A stretch of 64,000 nt of DNA from JAICSD01 sp963836665. Its GTDB lineage: Bacteria; Acidobacteriota; Vicinamibacteria; Vicinamibacterales; 2-12-FULL-66-21. This document shows, piece by piece, positions 52,378 through 61,066 of the stretch. The stretch is taken from the NCBI GenBank assembly GCA_963836665.1, contig CAWIKL010000001.1, positions 1,984,001 through 2,048,000 on the forward strand, given 5' to 3'. Made by a program: the position numbers and the translations under genes. Below the pieces are notes generated by a model. That model saw nothing but the letters and a program-made list of their open reading frames with translations, was not told the origin of the DNA and ran no database searches. The stretch's first letter is position 1, and every line of letters starts with the position of its first letter.

Positions 52378-53346
52378 ATGCCCCGAGGAATTTCCATCGA
52401 GACCATCCGTGACGCGGCACGGCACGTCTACGACGCCGCCGTGCGTACGCCGCTGGTCACGCTCGGGGAAGTCGTCCCGGGCGGCCCCGAAGTCTTTCTC
52501 AAGCTCGAGACGCTGCAGCCGATCGGCTCGTTCAAGATTCGTGGCGCCTACAACGCCGTGCGCAAGCTGACCAGCGAGCAGATGAAAGACGGCGTCTGGA
52601 CCGTCAGCGCCGGCAACGCCGCGCAGGGGGTGGCGCTCGCCGCGCGTAAGGTGGGCGTCCGCTGCAGCGTGATGGTGATGGACACGGCGCCGCAGGCCAA
52701 GCTGCGCAACATCGAGCGGCTCGGTGCGACGATCGTCAAGGCTACCTACGACGAGTGCTGGCACACCGTCGAGTCGCACCGATCCGAGCGCATGACCGGC
52801 CACTTCATCCATCCGTTCGACGACGACGATTTCATCAGCGGCAACGGCACGGCGGGGCTCGAGATCGTCGAGGACCTGCCCGACGTCGACGCGGTCGTCG
52901 CGGCGGTCGGCGGCGGCGGCCTGCTCGCCGGCATCGGCGTTGCTTTGCGGGCGCTCCGGCCGGAAACGAAAGTCTACGCCGCCGAGCCGAGCACCGCGGC
53001 GCCGCTGAAGCGTTCGATGGAACGCGGCCGGGCCAGCTACTTCGACGAATGGACGGCCTCGTTCGTCGATGGCGCCGGCGGCAAGTCGGTGCTCGACACG
53101 ATGTGGCCGCTGCTGCACGAATACGTTGACGACTCGATCGTCGTCTCGCTCGACGAGGCGGCCGCCGCGATGCGGCTCACCGCCGAACGCGCCCGCGTCA
53201 TCGCTGAGGGGGCCGGCGCGTGCGCCGTGGCGGCGGCGATTTCTCCGGCGATGGCCGCGCACGGCCACCGCCGCATCGTCGCCGTCGTATCCGGCGGCAA
53301 CATCGACTTGTCGAAATTCGCCCAGCTCGTGGGCGCCCACGCATGA
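52378..53346 (+). CDS. Threonine/serine dehydratase (PLP, fold type II)
   Basis: A 322-residue enzyme that deaminates threonine or serine to the 2-oxoacid. PLP-lysine is Lys53 in IGSFKIRGAYNA; AGNAAQGVALAARKVGVR is the substrate/Asn loop; the phosphate-binding glycine loop is AVGGGGLLAGIG. The length is that of the catabolic or racemase-like type; there is no C-terminal ACT regulatory domain, so no feedback by isoleucine is expected. The ATGA overlap with the next gene links it to glucan phosphorylase. Confidence 0.88.
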   Translation: MPRGISIETIRDAARHVYDAAVRTPLVTLGEVVPGGPEVFLKLETLQPIGSFKIRGAYNAVRKLTSEQMKDGVWTVSAGNAAQGVALAARKVGVRCSVMVMDTAPQAKLRNIERLGATIVKATYDECWHTVESHRSERMTGHFIHPFDDDDFISGNGTAGLEIVEDLPDVDAVVAAVGGGGLLAGIGVALRALRPETKVYAAEPSTAAPLKRSMERGRASYFDEWTASFVDGAGGKSVLDTMWPLLHEYVDDSIVVSLDEAAAAMRLTAERARVIAEGAGACAVAAAISPAMAAHGHRRIVAVVSGGNIDLSKFAQLVGAHA

Positions 53347-55460
53347 TGAACATTCCCGACCGTCTCGGCCGGCTCCCCGAGCTGGCCAAAGATCTCTGGT
53401 GGACCTGGAATCCGCAGGCGCGTGAAGTCTTCCGCCGCCTCGATTACGCGCTGTGGCGGCAGACGGCGCACAACCCCGTGCTGATGCTGCGCAACGGGTC
53501 GCCGGACCTGCTCGAACAGGCGGCACGCGACGATCGTTTCCTGGTGCTCTACGACACCGCCGTCGACGCGCTCGACAGCGCGCGCGCCGCGCGCGACACG
53601 TGGTGGCAGCAGCGCTTCAAGGACACGCCCGGCCCGATCGCCTACTTCTCCGCCGAATTCGCGCTGCACCAGTCGCTGCCGATCTACGCCGGCGGCCTCG
53701 GCGTGCTGGCCGGCGACGTCTGTAAGGAATCGAGCGATCTCGGTGTGCCGCTGATTGGCGTCGGCTTCATGTATCCGCAGGGCTACTTCCACCAGAGCGT
53801 CTCGCCTGAGGGCTGGCAGCAGGAGTCGTACGAACGGCTGAACTGGGAGAATGCGCCGATCGAGCCGGCGATCACCGCCGACGGCAGTCCGTGCATCGTG
53901 CCGGTGCCGCTCGGCAGCCGCAGCGTGCTGGTGCGGGTGTGGCGCGCCCGTCTCGGCCGCGTCAAGCTCTACCTGCTCGACACCGACCTCGAGGAAAACG
54001 CGCCGTGGGACCGCGAGCTGTCGGCGCGCCTCTACGGCGGCGACCGCGAGACGCGCGTGCAGCAGGAGATCATCCTGGGCGTCGGCGGCGTGCGCGCGCT
54101 CAAGGCGCTCGGCTCCGATCCCATCGTGTGGCATCTCAACGAGGGGCACGCCGCCTTCGTCGTGCTGCAGCGCATCCGCGACATGCTCGAGCACGGCACG
54201 TCGTTCGACCAGGCGCTCGACGAGGTGCGCCGGACGACGGTGTTCACGACGCACACCCCGGTCCCGGCCGGGCACGACGCTTTTCCGTTCAACCTGGTCG
54301 AGACGCATCTGGCCAACTGCTGGGGCTCGCTCGGCCAGTACCGCGATCGGTTCATGGCGCTCGGCGCCTACGACAACGGCAGCGGCATCCAATTCAACAT
54401 GACCGCGCTGGCATTGCGCACGTCCGACGCGGTCAACGCCGTCAGCCAGCTCCACGGCGTCGTGACGCGCGAGATGTGGGGCCCGATCTGGCCGTCGACG
54501 CCGGAGGATCAGCGGCCGGTGCGCGCGATCACCAACGGCGTCCACATGCCGACATGGCTGTCGAACGAGATGGCGAGCCTGTTCGACGAGTACCTGCCGA
54601 CCGACTGGCGCGACCGTCACGACGACGCGGAGCTGTGGACGCTGGTCAACGAGATTCCCGACGAGGCCTTGTGGCAGGCGCGCAATGCCCTGCGCAACTA
54701 TCTCTTCGCCTTCGTGCGCGAGCGGGCCCGCCAGCGCTGGCGCGACGAGCAGGTCAGCGTCGCGCGCGTCGTCGCCGCCGGCACGCTGCTCGACCCCAAT
54801 GCGCTGACGATCGGCTTCGCCCGCCGCTTCACGGGCTACAAGCGGCCCGAGTTGATCTTTCATGACCCCGAGCGGCTGCAGGCGATTCTCAACGCCTCGC
54901 GGCGCCCGGTGCAGATCGTCTTCGCCGGCAAGGCGCACCCGGCCGACGATACCGGCAAGCACCATCTGCAGCAGGTCTACCGCAAGGCGATCGATCCGTC
55001 GTTTGGCGGCCGGATCGCCTTCGTCGATGACTACGACCTGCACGTGGCGCACTTCCTCGTGCAGGGGTGCGACGTGTGGATGAACAATCCGCGCAAGCCG
55101 CTCGAGGCGAGCGGCACGAGCGGGATGAAGGCGTCGATCAACGGCGTGCCGCATTTCTCGATCGGCGACGGCTGGTGGGCGGAAGGCTACGGCCGGGACA
55201 ACGGCTGGCTGATCGACACTGCCGACGCCGGCAGCCTCGAGGCGCAGGACGCCGCCGACGCCGCGCGCATGTACGAGATCCTCGAGCGAGAGATCGTGCC
55301 GACCTTCTACGACCGCGACAACGGGATTCCGCGGCGCTGGCTGCAGTTGGTCCGCAACGCGATCATCACCGTCGCCCCGCGCTTCTCGGCGCGGCGCATG
55401 GTGAAGGAGTACGTGGACACGATGTACGCGCCCGCCTTACAGCAACGCGTCGAGCGGTGA
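53343..55460 (+). CDS. glgP: Alpha-glucan phosphorylase (GT35)
   Basis: A 705-residue enzyme that phosphorolyses alpha-1,4-glucan to glucose 1-phosphate. N-terminal DUF3417-like block (RLPELAKDLWWTWNPQAREV) is typical of the short bacterial/archaeal type. Then IAYFSAEFALHQSLPIYAGG, GVGFMYPQGYFHQ, WHLNEGHAAFVVLQRI, TTHTPVPAGHDAF and the PLP-site KPLEASGTSGMKASINGVPH with Lys596. It lacks the N-terminal allosteric extension of the long animal type. ATG at 53343 overlaps the dehydratase stop by 4 bases; ATG at 53346 is a second option. Confidence 0.93.
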   Translation: MMNIPDRLGRLPELAKDLWWTWNPQAREVFRRLDYALWRQTAHNPVLMLRNGSPDLLEQAARDDRFLVLYDTAVDALDSARAARDTWWQQRFKDTPGPIAYFSAEFALHQSLPIYAGGLGVLAGDVCKESSDLGVPLIGVGFMYPQGYFHQSVSPEGWQQESYERLNWENAPIEPAITADGSPCIVPVPLGSRSVLVRVWRARLGRVKLYLLDTDLEENAPWDRELSARLYGGDRETRVQQEIILGVGGVRALKALGSDPIVWHLNEGHAAFVVLQRIRDMLEHGTSFDQALDEVRRTTVFTTHTPVPAGHDAFPFNLVETHLANCWGSLGQYRDRFMALGAYDNGSGIQFNMTALALRTSDAVNAVSQLHGVVTREMWGPIWPSTPEDQRPVRAITNGVHMPTWLSNEMASLFDEYLPTDWRDRHDDAELWTLVNEIPDEALWQARNALRNYLFAFVRERARQRWRDEQVSVARVVAAGTLLDPNALTIGFARRFTGYKRPELIFHDPERLQAILNASRRPVQIVFAGKAHPADDTGKHHLQQVYRKAIDPSFGGRIAFVDDYDLHVAHFLVQGCDVWMNNPRKPLEASGTSGMKASINGVPHFSIGDGWWAEGYGRDNGWLIDTADAGSLEAQDAADAARMYEILEREIVPTFYDRDNGIPRRWLQLVRNAIITVAPRFSARRMVKEYVDTMYAPALQQRVER

Positions 55461-55468
55461 GAACTTGA

Positions 55469-55474
55469 TACAAT
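55469..55474 (+). promoter_or_regulatory. -10 box for the zinc-ribbon protein gene
   Basis: TACAAT ends 6 bases before the ATG at 55481, just after the stop of glucan phosphorylase. No ribosome site is seen. Confidence 0.45.
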
Positions 55475-55480
55475 CAACTG

Positions 55481-55939
55481 ATGCCCCGTAAGTCTGTAGC
55501 GCAGGTCCGCTGCGCCCTCTGCAACGCGAAGGAGGTCTCCGAGCCGCGCGGCGAGGAGAAGTACTGCCGCGACTGCTGGGACAAGAAGATCGCCGTCGAA
55601 GACATCGTCGCGCGCGAGTTCGCGCTGAAGCGCTACATCCGCGCGCACAGCGCCGAGAAATACCTCATCTATCACTCGACATTGAAGCGCCCGTGCGGGC
55701 AACTCATCGTCGTCGACGACGGCTACGACCTCTTCCTGACGATGATGCTCTATCCGAGCTTCGCGTGGGACGAGCCGGCGTATCACCTCGACGGCGATCC
55801 TGAAGGACGCACGTTCGCCGAGGTTCTCGTCGATGTCGTCGCGGCGGAAGTGATCGAGCCGTGGGGCGGCGGCAAGTGGCATCTCGAGGTCTTCCGTTCG
55901 ACCAATCCCGAGCCGGAGGACTGGAACGGAGAGATGTAG
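55481..55939 (+). CDS. Small zinc-ribbon protein of unknown function
   Basis: A 152-residue soluble protein. Residues 11-32 carry two CxxC pairs (CALC and CRDC), a likely zinc ribbon. The rest is acidic with VDDGYDLFLTMMLYPSFAWD and EVIEPWGGGKWHLEVFRST, perhaps a small alpha/beta domain. No membrane segment or enzyme motif is seen. It is leaderless by promoter layout. I do not recognise the family; nucleic-acid or protein binding is possible. Confidence 0.68.
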   Translation: MPRKSVAQVRCALCNAKEVSEPRGEEKYCRDCWDKKIAVEDIVAREFALKRYIRAHSAEKYLIYHSTLKRPCGQLIVVDDGYDLFLTMMLYPSFAWDEPAYHLDGDPEGRTFAEVLVDVVAAEVIEPWGGGKWHLEVFRSTNPEPEDWNGEM

Positions 55940-55944
55940 AGGCG

Positions 55945-55950
55945 TATACT
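55945..55950 (+). promoter_or_regulatory. -10 box for the secreted protein at 55999
   Basis: TATACT lies 48 bases before the ATG, giving a leader of about 40 bases that contains GGGAGGA ahead of the start. Confidence 0.4.
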
Positions 55951-55998
55951 CGCGGCGGTTATCGTATCCATGATCCCAGGTCATCCGGGAGGACCTCG

Positions 55999-56523
55999 AT
56001 GAAACGCTTCGCGTTCACGTCCTTTTCTCTACTTGGTTGCCTCGCTCTGTCGATGGCAGCTTACGCCCAGACCGCCAAGAGTACGGCTGCGAGTCCCAAG
56101 AAAGACGCGACCCCAGCCGTATCCTCGTCGCCAGCGCCGGTGTCCGAAGAATTGATGAAGGCGCGCATGAAGCCGCCGGTGAAAGGCACCGCCGCCATCG
56201 AGTTCATCGCGAACCCGCCCAAGGTCGCCAACGGCGAAGTCGCCAGCGTAATCAAAGTGAAGAACGTCGACAACGCCCCGATCGTCGGGCTCAAGATCGA
56301 CGAGTACTTCTACGCCAACCAAAAGGAAGTTTCCGCCTGCACCGCGCGCGTACGCAACCCGATTGCGGCGGGCGAGATCGTCGACGTGCCCCTCAGCTGC
56401 CCGAACCCGAAGGAAAAGGTCAACGGCAGCAACATGATGTTCACGCACGCCAACGGCAAGGTGCAGCCGAAACAGGTGAAGTCGTTCACTGCTGCCGCGG
56501 CGAAGGGCACAACCAAGAAGTAG
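55999..56523 (+). CDS. Small secreted protein of unknown function
   Basis: A 174-residue protein with signal peptide (FTSFSLLGCLALSMAAYAQ). A Ser/Thr/Lys/Pro linker (about 25-52) leads to an Ig-like beta domain: FIANPPKVANGEVASVIKVK, NAPIVGLKIDEYFYANQKEV, NPIAAGEIVDVPLSCPNP. Two cysteines (SACTA and LSCPN) may pair. A Lys-rich tail ends the protein. It resembles DUF-type FxLYD or transthyretin-like domains in pattern, without a clear hit. GGGAGGA precedes the ATG. Confidence 0.7.
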   Translation: MKRFAFTSFSLLGCLALSMAAYAQTAKSTAASPKKDATPAVSSSPAPVSEELMKARMKPPVKGTAAIEFIANPPKVANGEVASVIKVKNVDNAPIVGLKIDEYFYANQKEVSACTARVRNPIAAGEIVDVPLSCPNPKEKVNGSNMMFTHANGKVQPKQVKSFTAAAAKGTTKK

Positions 56524-56595
56524 GCCGGGCGGCTCCGGGTCCGACGCCCACGGCCAACCTCCGGTTGGCCCGCTCAGGGAGCCATGCGCGCACAT

Positions 56596-56601
56596 TAGAA
56601 T
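56596..56601 (+). promoter_or_regulatory. -10 box for the DinB protein gene
   Basis: TAGAAT ends 6 bases before the ATG at 56608. No ribosome site is present. Confidence 0.45.
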
Positions 56602-56607
56602 GCGCGC

Positions 56608-57138
56608 ATGACTCCGCTGAGTAACATCGACCCGCGCTTCCCCACCGGCAAGCTCATCTTCGACCCCGACATCAACGACGACAAGCGCCGGCGCTGGATC
56701 GAGTCGATCCGCACGACGCCGGTGAAGCTGCGCGCCGCGGTGAGCGGGATCACCGAGCGGCAGCTCGACACGCCGTATCGCGACGGGGGCTGGACGGTTC
56801 GCCAGGTCATCCATCACATCCCCGAAAGCCACGCGAACGCGTTTATCCGCTTCAAGCTGGCGTTGACGGAAGACACACCGACGATCAAGCTGTACGACGA
56901 AGATGCCTGGGCGAAGCTGCCCGACGTCCCACGCGCGCCGATCGAGAGCTCGCTGGCGCTCGTCGAGGCGCTGCACGTGCGCTGGGTGACACTGCTCGAG
57001 GTCATGCACGACGCGGACTTCCGGCGTCCACTGATGCATCCTGAACGCGGTCAGATCACGCTCGATACGCTGTTGCAGACATACGCGTGGCACGGACCGC
57101 ATCACATCGGCCACGTGGAGATCGTGAGGGGGACCTGA
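56608..57138 (+). CDS. DinB-superfamily protein, YfiT/bacillithiol-transferase type
   Basis: A 176-residue four-helix-bundle protein. The metal-binding His residues fall in WTVRQVIHHIPESHANAFIR (HHIPESH) and TYAWHGPHHIGHVEI (HxxxHxxH), as in YfiT from Bacillus. N-terminal DPRFPTGKLIFDPDINDDKR is also typical. These enzymes are metal-dependent transferases or hydrolases, some using low-molecular-weight thiols. Its substrate is unknown, and bacillithiol has not been shown in this organism. Confidence 0.88.
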   Translation: MTPLSNIDPRFPTGKLIFDPDINDDKRRRWIESIRTTPVKLRAAVSGITERQLDTPYRDGGWTVRQVIHHIPESHANAFIRFKLALTEDTPTIKLYDEDAWAKLPDVPRAPIESSLALVEALHVRWVTLLEVMHDADFRRPLMHPERGQITLDTLLQTYAWHGPHHIGHVEIVRGT

Positions 57139-57157
57139 CGGCCGGCCTGACCCGCGT

Positions 57158-57526
57158 TCACACCCGGCGTCTGGCCAGGTTACCCGCGATCGGGAGCTTC
57201 AACCGGCCGCCGGTGTAGGCCTGGTAGAGGCAGATGGCCCAGACAACCAGCAGCACGATCCATAGCAGCGATGCCACGCCGATCATCACCGAGACGGCGG
57301 CGGCCGACACGAAAAGAGCGGCGACGGCGAACGCGTAGGCCGCTGCCAGGGCGAGGGCGATGCCACCGAGGCCGGCAATCGATTGCCAGGCGTGGAAGCG
57401 GACGTCGCGGCTGCGCGTTTCGGCAAAGAGCATAAGCGCGCCGGAAAACGGACCGGCCAGATACGCGAGCATCGCCGCGGTGCGTGGCGAAAGGCCGGTC
57501 GACGTGGCCGGGTCAACAGCGTGCAC
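57158..57526 (-). CDS. DUF4870-like small membrane protein
   Basis: A 122-residue protein with three hydrophobic segments (MLAYLAGPFSGALMLFAE, ALALAAAYAFAVAALFVSAA, LWIVLLVVWAICLYQAYTGG) and the loop RDVRFHAWQSI, a known sign of the DUF4870 family. It ends in YTGGRLKLPIAGNLARRRV. Start GTG at 57526; no ribosome site. It is convergent with the DinB gene. The family has no settled function; it is often close to stress or envelope genes. Confidence 0.78.
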   Translation of the reverse strand: MHAVDPATSTGLSPRTAAMLAYLAGPFSGALMLFAETRSRDVRFHAWQSIAGLGGIALALAAAYAFAVAALFVSAAAVSVMIGVASLLWIVLLVVWAICLYQAYTGGRLKLPIAGNLARRRV

Positions 57527-57564
57527 GCCGGGGGCTTACGCAACCCGCGTACCGCGTCGGCGAC

Positions 57565-59634
57565 CTAGCGGACCCTGAATTCCACCTCTCGCGACACAGG
57601 CTCCGACTTGCCGAGCGTCGGCCGAGCCTCCAGGTGGAGTACGTAGCGCCCTGGAGCCAGCCCTTCGAGCGGCACCTTCGTCAGGTGACCGTAGCCGCCC
57701 GCGCCCGCCGACCCGTTCAGCTCCTCGCTGCGCCGCTCGTCGGACGTGGAGAAGACGGCCTTGCCCTCATCCGACAACACCGTCGTGGTGATGACGACAC
57801 GGTGCGCGGTGGCGGTACCGAGGTTGTCGTAGATCTCGGCGAAGACAGAGAGCTCGTCGCCGCGCGAGAAGTCGCGCGAGGCGCTCGGCGGCGCCGGCAG
57901 CACGTCCTTGAGATCGTTGCCGCCGGGAGTGGCGGTCGGGATCCGCGCCGAGGCGCCGGTCGACAGGACGATGCCGCTCATGGCGATCGCCCCCTTACTG
58001 AAGTCGGGTGCGTCGAGCTCGTAGATCACCGTGCCGACCTTGCCGCCGCCTTCTCGCGCGCCGACGCGCAACTGGTACTTGCCCGGCGGCACCTTCAGCA
58101 CGCGAACCACCCGGAACGGGTTGCGCATCTGCGTCACGTTCGGCTTGAGCACGACGTTGACGGTGTCGTGTGCGCCGTCACGCACCTTGCCCGACGCCGT
58201 GTCGAGGGCGTAGAGCGTCACCTCGAGCGCATTGGCGTAGCGGCCGTCCGCCGCTGGCGCGAAACGCATCGTCGTGCCATCGACTTCGATCGACATGGTG
58301 ACGGCGTCGTGGCCGGAGGCTCCCTTGAACGGCGCGGCAAAGGCGTTGACGGTGACGCCGCTGACCGCGACTGGGCTTTCGAGCGCGTCCATCAGGTCGG
58401 CGGAGGTGTGCTCGGCGGGCGTGCCCTTGGTGGCACTCTCCTTCTTTGACGGGATCGGCGCGACATAGCCGCGGCGCGTCCGCACCTTCAGGCCCGGCTT
58501 GGTCACCGTCACGGCGACGTTGCGGAACTTGCCGTCGCGCTTGTCGTTGGTCGGGTAGTAGCCGAGCACGTAGTAGCTGCTGCTGTCGTCGAGGATGCGG
58601 CCGAACGCGTCACGGTAGTCGTTCTGGTTGAGCACGGCGAAACCGCCGGTCTCCTCGGCGATGGTGTGCAGGCTGTCGTGCTCGAGGCGCATCTCGTCCA
58701 TCAGCTGCGTCGAGTTGATCGAGCCGTCGGAGGGCATCGAGCCGATCTCGATTGCGTCTTCCATGCCGGTGCTCAGGCCGCGCGGATCGACGGTATAGAC
58801 GCTGATGTTGCCGCGCGTCGCGGCGGCGATGAAACCGCGCATCTCGGCCTGGACGTCAGTAGTGTGCGGGTTGTTGATGGCGTCGACCAGGTCGTAGTTG
58901 ATGCCCTCGCTGAACAGGACCACCGACTTGCGTCGGCCGCGCATGCCGGCCATGTAGTCAGCGAGGCTGCGCAGCACGCGCAGCGAATTGCGGGCGTTGT
59001 TGTAACGCATCATGTCGTTGAACGACGCGTTCATGTTCGTCCCGGTGCCCGGCACGCCCTGGTTCATGTAGTAATCCTGCAGGCGCGCCTCGGTCGAGGA
59101 CCCTTCCTTGTTACCGATGGCGCCGTCAATCGCCTTGACCGCGAGCGCGCGGTTGCTGGTGAAATCCTGCATCGCCTTGCCGTAGCCCGAGGTGTTGATG
59201 ACGGCAACGACGTCGTTGGCGCCGACGTAATGCTCGACGAACTGGCGCGCGGCGGCGCGGACGCGCGGCGTGCGGTTGACGCGCGTGTTGAGATCATCGA
59301 CGACGATGACGAAGACCCGCCCTTCAAACGGCTTTTCGTTCGATACCACGTCGACCGGAATCGGCTTGTTGGTGTAGAGCGGCGGATCGACGTGTTCCAC
59401 CGGGATGTCGACCACCGAAAACGCGGTCAGCGCCTGCGGCACCCCTTCCTCGACGATCCGGAAGTCACCCTTGGTGAGATCGCGGACGAAGTGTCCCTGC
59501 GCGTCGGTGACGGTGGCGTCGACCTCGACGTAGTTGACTTCGACCTTGAAGGTGATCGGCGGCTGCGGCGACTGCGGCGGGGCCGGGGCCTGCGTCAGCG
59601 CCGCGAGCAGCACGGCCGGTAGTGTAATTCGCAT
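57565..59634 (-). CDS. Secreted VWA-domain protein (acidobacterial VWFA-related type)
   Basis: A 689-residue protein. Signal at 1-18 (ITLPAVLLAALTQA). A short beta domain (FKVEVNYVEVDATVTDAQGH, DFRIVEEGVPQALTAFS) is followed by a VWA domain (about 105-345): RVFVIVVDDLNTRVN carries the MIDAS-like start, and YMAGMRGRRKSVVLFSEGIN and ISVYTVDPRGLSTG close it. SSYYVLGYYPTNDKRDGKFR leads to a C-terminal beta-sandwich domain. The family is widespread in Acidobacteriota and probably binds protein ligands outside the cytoplasm. The start at 59634 is preceded by GAAGG and a TATAAT promoter. Confidence 0.88.
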   Translation of the reverse strand: MRITLPAVLLAALTQAPAPPQSPQPPITFKVEVNYVEVDATVTDAQGHFVRDLTKGDFRIVEEGVPQALTAFSVVDIPVEHVDPPLYTNKPIPVDVVSNEKPFEGRVFVIVVDDLNTRVNRTPRVRAAARQFVEHYVGANDVVAVINTSGYGKAMQDFTSNRALAVKAIDGAIGNKEGSSTEARLQDYYMNQGVPGTGTNMNASFNDMMRYNNARNSLRVLRSLADYMAGMRGRRKSVVLFSEGINYDLVDAINNPHTTDVQAEMRGFIAAATRGNISVYTVDPRGLSTGMEDAIEIGSMPSDGSINSTQLMDEMRLEHDSLHTIAEETGGFAVLNQNDYRDAFGRILDDSSSYYVLGYYPTNDKRDGKFRNVAVTVTKPGLKVRTRRGYVAPIPSKKESATKGTPAEHTSADLMDALESPVAVSGVTVNAFAAPFKGASGHDAVTMSIEVDGTTMRFAPAADGRYANALEVTLYALDTASGKVRDGAHDTVNVVLKPNVTQMRNPFRVVRVLKVPPGKYQLRVGAREGGGKVGTVIYELDAPDFSKGAIAMSGIVLSTGASARIPTATPGGNDLKDVLPAPPSASRDFSRGDELSVFAEIYDNLGTATAHRVVITTTVLSDEGKAVFSTSDERRSEELNGSAGAGGYGHLTKVPLEGLAPGRYVLHLEARPTLGKSEPVSREVEFRVR

Positions 59635-59663
59635 AAAACCTTCGGCAGACAGGCGGCGTCCTG

Positions 59664-59669
59664 ATTATA
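59664..59669 (-). promoter_or_regulatory. -10 box for the VWA protein gene
   Basis: TATAAT on the minus strand lies 29 bases before the ATG at 59634, giving a leader of about 22 bases that contains GAAGG. This is an ordinary, leadered promoter. Confidence 0.45.
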
Positions 59670-59863
59670 GCGAGTCGGCGAGCGCTCCCCACTGCCGCGA
59701 CCGAGGCGCGTCGGCGGACCATGGCGCGCCGAACATACTTTTTTCACAATTCCGCGCGGGGAAAGGGGCGCCGCAACCGCCCTCGATTCGAAGCGGCGTG
59801 CCGGTGACGGCCGGTGGGATGGACGGCCGTAGCTGTACCATCCGTCCGCTGCTGTCTTACGTC

Positions 59864-59869
59864 TATACT
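59864..59869 (+). promoter_or_regulatory. -10 box for the M24 peptidase gene
   Basis: TATACT ends 6 bases before the ATG at 59876; no ribosome site lies between. It decides the start, since the open frame runs on upstream. Confidence 0.5.
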
Positions 59870-59875
59870 CAAACG

Positions 59876-61051
59876 ATGCCGCTGTCGATTCCGGCCGTCC
59901 AGGAAGCCCTGCGCGAAGAAGGGCTCGACGGTTGGCTGCTCTACGATTTCCACGGATCCAATCCGATTGCCAGGCGTCTGGCGGGTCTCGATGGCGGCGG
60001 CAAGATGACGACGCGGCGGTGGTATTACCTGATTCCGGCGAGTGGCGAGCCGCGCAAGCTCATGCACGCGATCGAGCCCTTCAATCTCGACCACATGCCG
60101 GGCGGCAAGGCGATCTACTCGCAGCGCGACAGCCTCGCGTCGGGACTGAAGAGCCTGTTGGGCGGCATGAAGCGGATCGCGATGGAATACTCGCCGCACA
60201 ACGCCATCCCCTACATCTCGCGGATCGATGGTGGAACGATCGAGGCGGTGCGGGCTCTGGGCGCCGACGTCGTGTCGTCGGGGGACCTCGTCCAGCGTTT
60301 CGAAGCGGTGTGGTCGGCTGACGCGCTGCGCACGCATCGCGCCGCCTCCGAGGCGCTCTACCGGGTCAAGGATCGCGCGTTCGACTTCATTCGCGAGCGC
60401 AGGGGCAACGGAGCGGCGACCACGGAAATCGACGTCCAGCGCGCGATGGTCGGCTGGTTCGAGCAGGAGGGGCTGACAAGCGACGCCCCGCCCGTCGTTG
60501 CCGCGCAGGAAAACGCCGGCAATCCGCACTACATGCCGACCGACGCGAAGCACCGCGGCATCGGCAGCGGCGAAGTCGTGCTGCTCGATCTCTGGGGCAA
60601 GCTCCCGGAGCCCGGAGCGGTGTTCGCTGACATCACCTGGGTGGGGTTCACGGGGGATCCGGCCGACAAATACGTACGGGCGTTCAACGCGGCGCGCGAC
60701 GGCCGAGACGCCGCGGTCGCGCTGGTGCGGGAGCGAGCGGCGGCCGGGCAGGAGATCCGCGGCTTCGAGGTGGACCGGGCCTGCCGCGAGGTGCTGGCGC
60801 GCGCTGGCTACGCCGGCCAGTTCATCCACCGCACCGGGCACAGCCTCGGCACTGAAGTGCACGGCAACGGCGTGCACATGGACGACTACGAGACGCACGA
60901 CGAGCGGCGCCTGATCCCGGGGACCGGGTTTACCATTGAACCAGGCGTCTACACGGCGGAGTTCGGCGTGCGGACCGAGATCAACATGTACGTGGGCGAC
61001 CGCGAGGCCAGCGTGACCGGCCCGCTGCAGACGGAATTCATCAGGCTGTAA
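59876..61051 (+). CDS. M24 family metallopeptidase (Xaa-Pro aminopeptidase-like)
   Basis: A 391-residue pita-bread-fold peptidase. The five metal ligands can be placed: Asp238 in LLDLWGKL, Asp252 in FADITWVGF, His322 in HRTGHSLGTEVHGNG, Glu355 in FTIEPGVY and Glu368 in RTEINMYV. The N-terminal creatinase-like domain (about 1-150) begins IPAVQEALREEGLDGWLLYD. It removes N-terminal residues before proline. No signal peptide is present, so it is cytoplasmic. ATG 59876 is fixed by the promoter. Confidence 0.9.
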   Translation: MPLSIPAVQEALREEGLDGWLLYDFHGSNPIARRLAGLDGGGKMTTRRWYYLIPASGEPRKLMHAIEPFNLDHMPGGKAIYSQRDSLASGLKSLLGGMKRIAMEYSPHNAIPYISRIDGGTIEAVRALGADVVSSGDLVQRFEAVWSADALRTHRAASEALYRVKDRAFDFIRERRGNGAATTEIDVQRAMVGWFEQEGLTSDAPPVVAAQENAGNPHYMPTDAKHRGIGSGEVVLLDLWGKLPEPGAVFADITWVGFTGDPADKYVRAFNAARDGRDAAVALVRERAAAGQEIRGFEVDRACREVLARAGYAGQFIHRTGHSLGTEVHGNGVHMDDYETHDERRLIPGTGFTIEPGVYTAEFGVRTEINMYVGDREASVTGPLQTEFIRL

Positions 61052-61066
61052 TCAGGGGAGTCTGGA

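Noticed and set aside
53037..55154. 705-codon minus-strand frame opposite glucan phosphorylase
   Set aside because: Arg/Asp/Val-rich shadow; the plus strand has a full set of phosphorylase motifs.
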